The notes beneath the pieces were generated by a model, which did no database searches, had not been told where the DNA came from, and saw nothing but the letters and a program-made list of their open reading frames with translations. The translations under genes were made by a program, and so were the position numbers. From a virus: a stretch of 42,336 nucleotides of DNA. How positions within the stretch are numbered: position 1 is the stretch's first letter; every line of letters begins with the position of its first letter. The DNA lies in the IMG/VR virus record IMGVR_UViG_3300037171_000041, positions 1 to 42,336 of that record; one strand, given 5' to 3'. Shown one piece after another: positions 39,104 to 42,336 of this stretch.

Positions 39104-39132
39104 TTGACACGCCATTTTGGTCGGCGCATAGT
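39104..39132 (+). promoter_or_regulatory. Sigma70-type early promoter
   Basis: TTGACA (39104-39109), 17-bp spacer, CATAGT (39127-39132, 4 of 6). Drives the gene at 39178 and probably the repeat-protein genes beyond. Confidence 0.7.
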
Positions 39133-39177
39133 GGTTGTGTTGTTAGAGGCAACCAGCCTCATGGAGGGAGACCTAAA

Positions 39178-39402
39178 ATGATCACCAAAACAGAGCAGAA
39201 CTGGCAACCAGGCAGCATTGTCAAGATCGGCTTTATGAATCTAATGGTTCAAGCCCACATTCCAACCCCCAAAAACTACCGCCCAGATGCTTACCTGTTA
39301 ACCAGCGCAAAAGGGCAGAACTATATTTTCGTTCCCCATTGGGGGATCGAGAAATACGACGGAGACACCTCGCTTGAGGCCATCCAATCTGCTCTCGCTT
39401 GA
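39178..39402 (+). CDS. Small SH3/KOW-like early protein
   Basis: 74 residues, GGAGGGAGACC before ATG. NWQPGSIVKIGFMNLMVQAH and QNYIFVPHWGIEKYDG give a small strand-rich barrel pattern. Immediately upstream of the repeat gene. Function unknown. Confidence 0.65.
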   Translation: MITKTEQNWQPGSIVKIGFMNLMVQAHIPTPKNYRPDAYLLTSAKGQNYIFVPHWGIEKYDGDTSLEAIQSALA

Positions 39403-39501
39403 TCTTCCCCGAGCCGGTCTCCACGGCAAGCGGAGCGTCAAGCTGGTAACTTGGGCCGGTACGTAACCCGCCAGAAAGCCTTAGACAACAGGGAGACTAA
39501 T

Positions 39502-40851
39502 ATGTGTAAATTTGCCAGCTTCGTCCTGACGAAAGATCGCGAATTTTGGCTTGACGAGTCGAATTCGCATTCCGCGATCATCGGTAAACACAACCTGAAT
39601 GAGTGGGGCACGAGAGGCCCCAATGTTATCAAAGTCGAGATTTCGCCAACCGACAAGATCAAGACGTGGCCGAGTCTCAAGCAATGGGCGTTTCGCATCG
39701 ATCAGGATGTGCTCCCGGAGTGGCACGACCCAGCGGTAACAGAGGCGCGGACGCGCGCAGCGCTGGCGCGGCGCTATAAGGCTGGGGTTAAGATCGTTGA
39801 CGCCAGCGGCTGCACGTCGCTGACCTCGCTCAAGGCCGATTCGGCTGAGGCCGTGTATGCCAGCGGCTGCACGTCGCTGACCTCGCTGAAGGCCGATGCG
39901 GCTAAGACCGTGTATGCCAGCGACTGCCCGGCGCTGACCTCACTCAAGGCTGATGCGGCTGAGCACGTGTACGCCAGCGGCTGCACGTCGCTGACCTCGC
40001 TCAAGGCCGATTCGGCTAAGGCCGTTGACGTACACGGCTCCACGTCGCTGACCTCGCTGAAGGCCGATTCGGCTAGGACCGTGTATGCCAGCGGCTGCAC
40101 GTCGCTGACCTCGCTGAAGGCTGATGCGGCTGAGACCGTGGCTGCGGGCGGCTGCCCGGCGCTGACCTCACTCAAGGCCGATTCGGCTAGGACCGTGTAT
40201 GCCAGCGGCTGCCCGGCGCTGACCTCACTCAAGGCCGATTCGGCTAGGACCGTGTATGCCTACGACTGCCCGGCGCTGACCTCACTCAAGGCCGATGCGG
40301 CTAAGACCGTGTCTGCCAGCGGCTGCCCGGCGCTGACCTCACTCAAGGCCGATGCGGCTGAGACCGTGTATGCCAGCGGCTGCACGTCGCTGACCTCACT
40401 CAAGGCCGATTCGGCTAGGACCGTGTATGCCTTCGACTGCCCGGCGCTGACCTCACTCAAGGCCGATGCGGCTAAGACCGTGTCTGCCAGCGGCTGCCCG
40501 GCGCTGACCTCACTCAAGGCTGATGCGGCTGAGACCGTGTATGCCTACGACTGCCCGGCGCTGACCTCACTCAAGGCCGATTCGGCTAGGACCGTGTATG
40601 CCTACGACTGCCCGGCGCTGACCTCACTCAAGGCTGATGCGGCTGAGCACGTGTACGCCAGCGGCTGCCCGGCGCTGACCTCACTCAAGGCTGATGCGGC
40701 TAGGACCGTGTATGCCAGCGGCTGCCCGGCGCTGACCTCACTCAAGGCCGATGCGGCTAAGACCGTGTCTGCCAGCGGCTGCCCGGCGCTGACCTCAATC
40801 AAGGCCGATGCGGCCAAGTACGTGTACGTCAGCGGCTGCACGTCGCGCTGA
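39502..40851 (+). CDS. 19-residue-repeat protein, full-length paralogue 2 (18 units)
   Basis: 449 residues. ATG after GGGAGAC at 39502. Residues 1-104 form a conserved N-domain (MCKFASFVLTKDREFWLDES, WPSLKQWAFRIDQDVLPEWH) present also in paralogue 3. Then 18 exact 19-residue units, unit 4 with Ser instead of Cys. It ends TSR*: a 2-bp difference just before the end (40844 region) shifts the frame and removes the AGKSRLTKWGK tail kept in both other paralogues. Consequently its stop is 38 nt upstream of the zinc-ribbon gene instead of overlapping it. Function unknown. Confidence 0.85.
   Translation: MCKFASFVLTKDREFWLDESNSHSAIIGKHNLNEWGTRGPNVIKVEISPTDKIKTWPSLKQWAFRIDQDVLPEWHDPAVTEARTRAALARRYKAGVKIVDASGCTSLTSLKADSAEAVYASGCTSLTSLKADAAKTVYASDCPALTSLKADAAEHVYASGCTSLTSLKADSAKAVDVHGSTSLTSLKADSARTVYASGCTSLTSLKADAAETVAAGGCPALTSLKADSARTVYASGCPALTSLKADSARTVYAYDCPALTSLKADAAKTVSASGCPALTSLKADAAETVYASGCTSLTSLKADSARTVYAFDCPALTSLKADAAKTVSASGCPALTSLKADAAETVYAYDCPALTSLKADSARTVYAYDCPALTSLKADAAEHVYASGCPALTSLKADAARTVYASGCPALTSLKADAAKTVSASGCPALTSIKADAAKYVYVSGCTSR
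39814..40839 (+). repeat. 57-bp tandem repeat array, copy 2 (18 units)
   Basis: 18 in-frame 57-bp units. Alternative segments (TCG or CCG start, GAT-GCG or GAT-TCG, AAG/GAG/AGG, TAC/TAT/TCT, AGC/TAC/TTC) recur as linked blocks in different orders. Confidence 0.95.
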
Positions 40852-40971
40852 CGGCTGGAAAATCGCGCTTGACGAAATGGGGTAAATTATGAGTTCCTAT
40901 ATCCAAACCTGCCCGTCCTGCGGTCGGCACGTTGCCGAAGAGTTGGCGGGCCGCTCGTGTTCGCATTGTCG
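40845..40971 (+). repeat. 127-bp exact repeat, internal copy
   Basis: Identical to 42210-42336. Begins at GCGCTGACGG within the end of paralogue 2 and runs into the zinc-ribbon gene. The base before it differs (C here, G there). Confidence 0.95.
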
Positions 40972-41110
40972 CATCGCGGAAGAGGTAGTCAAGATCATGA
41001 GCTACCCTATTCTGAGCGGCGGCCGCAGCGTCATGATCGAGTACCGGCCACCGTCGCGCATACTGGCCGCTGCGGTTCGTGGCGCGGCCCTCGTTTCTCA
41101 CTTGCTTTAA
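40889..41110 (+). CDS. Zinc-ribbon microprotein downstream of repeat gene
   Basis: 73 residues. TCPSCGRHVAEELAGRSCSH followed by CRIAEE: two CxxC knuckles, then a basic C-terminal part (RPPSRILAAAVRGAALVSHL). Duplicated: a second, identical start occurs at 42254 after paralogue 3. Together the repeat protein and this ribbon form a duplicated module. Confidence 0.75.
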   Translation: MSSYIQTCPSCGRHVAEELAGRSCSHCRIAEEVVKIMSYPILSGGRSVMIEYRPPSRILAAAVRGAALVSHLL

Positions 41111-41134
41111 TCAGACGTAGTTTACGGAGACGAA

Positions 41135-41548
41135 ATGGAAAACGTGAATCAGAAATCAATCAACGCCTACCGCGAGGCTGCGGATTGGCTTGAGCAACAT
41201 CCTGAGTTGCCTCGAATCTACCCGGGCAATATCGGCGTATTTGCAAGGGGAGAAGATCAAAAGGCGGAGGCTGCAATCGTCGCCAAGGCTATGGGCAAGA
41301 GCCGGAAGGTTTACACGGAATCGTCGCTCCATCTTGGGAAAAAGTTTGGCGAGCACTGCACGATCACCTACCTCGCGGACCGCGATAAAGTCTGCGAGCG
41401 CGTCAAGGTTGGCACTCGGGTTGAGCCAGCGCAAACTCTCTCGGCGCGTGAGGAGCAGTTTGTACCCGAGCATGAAGTTGAGCTATTCGAGTGGAAATGC
41501 TCTCCTCTTCTTGAACCCGAAGAGGAATCTGCGGTTACGGCCGCATAA
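41135..41548 (+). CDS. Hypothetical early protein
   Basis: 137 residues, ACGGAGACGAA before ATG. QKSINAYREAADWLEQHPEL, then KAEAAIVAKAMGKSRKVYTE and CTITYLADRDKVCERVKVG; strand-helix fold, acidic C-tail. Lies between the two [repeat + ribbon] modules. Not recognised. Confidence 0.65.
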   Translation: MENVNQKSINAYREAADWLEQHPELPRIYPGNIGVFARGEDQKAEAAIVAKAMGKSRKVYTESSLHLGKKFGEHCTITYLADRDKVCERVKVGTRVEPAQTLSAREEQFVPEHEVELFEWKCSPLLEPEEESAVTAA

Positions 41549-41551
41549 CAG

Positions 41552-41641
41552 TTTCCCGCCGCGCCGAAAGCAAAGGTGGAAGGTTGGCCCTGCTAGCGGA
41601 GACCGGCTCCTTGCCAATGTCACCAACCATGCGGCGGGAAA
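41552..41641 (+). promoter_or_regulatory. Structured leader (nested stems) before repeat paralogue 3
   Basis: TTTCCCGCCGC (41552-41562) pairs perfectly with GCGGCGGGAAA (41631-41641). Inside, GGTTGG (41582-41587) pairs with CCAACC (41623-41628), and GGAG-ACCGG-CTCC (41598-41610) can form a small hairpin. Ends about 9 nt before the ribosome binding site of the next gene. Confidence 0.55.
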
Positions 41642-41666
41642 GCAACCCCCAGGAGAGGAGACTAAG

Positions 41667-42257
41667 ATGTGTAAATTTGCCAGCTTCGTCCTGACGAAAG
41701 ATCGCGAGTTTTGGCTTGACGGGAATGATTCGCATTCCGCGATCATCGGTAAACACAACCTGAATGAGTGGGGCACGAGAGGCCCCTATGTTATCAAAGT
41801 CGAGATCTCACCTACCGCCAAGATCAAGACGTGGCCGAGTCTCAAGCAATGGGCGTTTCGCATCGACCAGGACCGACTGCCCGATTGGCATGATGCCGCT
41901 ACCACAGAAAAGCGCACCAGAGAAGCACTGGCGCGCCGCTACAAGGCGGGTTTCAAGCACGTGTACGCCAGCGGCTGCACGTCGCTGACCTCACTCAAGG
42001 CTGATGCGGCTAAGTGCGTGAACGTCCACGGCTGCCCGGCGCTGACCTCACTCAAGGCTGATGCGGCTGAGACCGTGTATGCCTACGACTGCACGTCGCT
42101 GACCTCGCTGAAGGCCGATGCGGCTAAGACCGTGTATGCCAGCGACTGCCCGGCGCTGACCTCACTCAAGGCTGATGCGGCTGAGCACGTGTACGCCAGC
42201 GGCTGCACGGCGCTGACGGCTGGAAAATCGCGCTTGACGAAATGGGGTAAATTATGA
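41667..42257 (+). CDS. 19-residue-repeat protein, short paralogue 3 (4 units)
   Basis: 196 residues, ATG after GGAGAGGAGACTAAG. N-domain 1-104 (MCKFASFVLTKDREFWLDGN, about 88 percent the same as paralogue 2 by eye). Four units, then TALTAGKSRLTKWGKL. Its TGA overlaps the ATG of the next zinc ribbon (ATGA at 42254-42257). First unit carries a second Cys (KCVNVHGC). Clearly a recent duplicate of paralogue 2 that differs mainly in unit number. Function unknown. Confidence 0.85.
   Translation: MCKFASFVLTKDREFWLDGNDSHSAIIGKHNLNEWGTRGPYVIKVEISPTAKIKTWPSLKQWAFRIDQDRLPDWHDAATTEKRTREALARRYKAGFKHVYASGCTSLTSLKADAAKCVNVHGCPALTSLKADAAETVYAYDCTSLTSLKADAAKTVYASDCPALTSLKADAAEHVYASGCTALTAGKSRLTKWGKL
41979..42206 (+). 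repeat. 57-bp tandem repeat array, copy 3 (4 units)
   Basis: Four 57-bp units of the same alleles as the other arrays. Confidence 0.95.
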
Positions 42258-42336
42258 GTTCCTATATCCAAACCTGCCCGTCCTGCGGTCGGCACGTTGC
42301 CGAAGAGTTGGCGGGCCGCTCGTGTTCGCATTGTCG
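42210..42336 (+). repeat. 127-bp exact repeat, terminal copy
   Basis: Identical to 40845-40971 and ends exactly at the last base, as expected from a k=127 assembly-graph break rather than a biological terminus. Confidence 0.95.
42254..42336 (+). CDS. Zinc-ribbon microprotein, second copy, cut by window end
   Basis: First 27 codons identical to the gene at 40889, including TCPSCGRHVAEELAGRSCSH. The rest lies outside the window. Start overlaps the stop of repeat paralogue 3. Confidence 0.7.
   Translation, partial: MSSYIQTCPSCGRHVAEELAGRSCSHC

Noticed and set aside
39814-40839. CRISPR-like array
   Set aside because: Units are 57 bp, in frame, without unique spacers, and encode a protein repeat.
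39774-40841. Long minus-strand open frames across the repeat array
   Set aside because: They are the antisense image of the 57-bp repeats, with no ribosome binding site and no independent function.

Overview
The window looks like most of one tailed-phage genome assembled from a metagenome. The strongest evidence is a complete virion gene set of P22-like (short-tailed, podovirus) type, read leftward from about 38.1 kb: small and large terminase, portal, scaffold-like protein, coat, tail accessory factor (gp4-like), DNA-stabilisation protein (gp10-like), tail spikes, internal/ejection proteins and a lysis region. There is no tape-measure or tail-tube gene, no integrase and no tRNA gene. The host is probably an Acidobacteriota-like, moderately GC-rich soil or peat bacterium. 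This is inferred from the Ala|Gln signal-peptide ends and the choice-of-anchor-D / InlB-B-type domains in the largest tail gene, and no host marker gene is present.

Layout. (1) 1-6854, plus strand: an early operon with ATGA/TGATG-type gene overlaps. It carries the 3' end of a 19-residue-repeat gene, a PD-(D/E)XK exonuclease, a probable ssDNA-binding-type protein, a DUF1376-type replication protein with an iteron-like array inside it, a C39-like cysteine peptidase fold, a triple-HTH protein, an ASCH-like protein, a HigA-like HTH protein, a RusA-like resolvase and several tiny zinc-ribbon proteins. (2) 6772-10852, minus: lysis and accessory genes (lysozyme, holin candidates, permuted-papain-fold hydrolase, metallophosphoesterase, HExxH protein). 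(3) 10876-25978, minus: very large tail-spike-like proteins and ejection proteins. (4) 25978-38059, minus: connector, capsid and packaging genes. (5) 38126-38347, minus: a sigma-region-4-like HTH protein. (6) 38446-42336, plus: a second early cluster behind clear sigma70-type promoters, with two more 19-residue-repeat paralogues and duplicated zinc-ribbon genes. Clusters 6 and 1 point the same way, so on the real (circular or permuted) molecule they are probably one early region that the assembly broke inside the repeats. The last 127 bases are an exact copy of 40845-40971, which looks like a k-mer-sized assembly break.

How it fits together. Host-type promoters at about 38.4 and 39.1 kb would fire early rightward transcription through the repeat proteins and the recombination/replication genes. 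The HTH protein at 38126-38347 and a palindromic region (38084-38111) sit where late leftward transcription must start. An intrinsic terminator inside the capsid block (29459-29485) can set coat-to-tail stoichiometry.

Most unusual points: (a) a paralogous family of phage proteins made of near-identical 57-bp units in different numbers (at least 9, 18 and 4) with shuffled haplotypes, a shared 104-residue N-domain and a shared C-tail whose stop codon overlaps the next start; (b) five late/virion-type genes that all begin with a Sec signal peptide; (c) a lambda-O-like arrangement with AACCAA elements at 11-bp spacing inside the replication gene; (d) a leader hairpin whose loop can pair with the Shine-Dalgarno of that gene; (e) an out-of-frame fusion scar of two late genes at 23790-24190. 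All functional names rest on motif and family recognition by eye; no database search was run.
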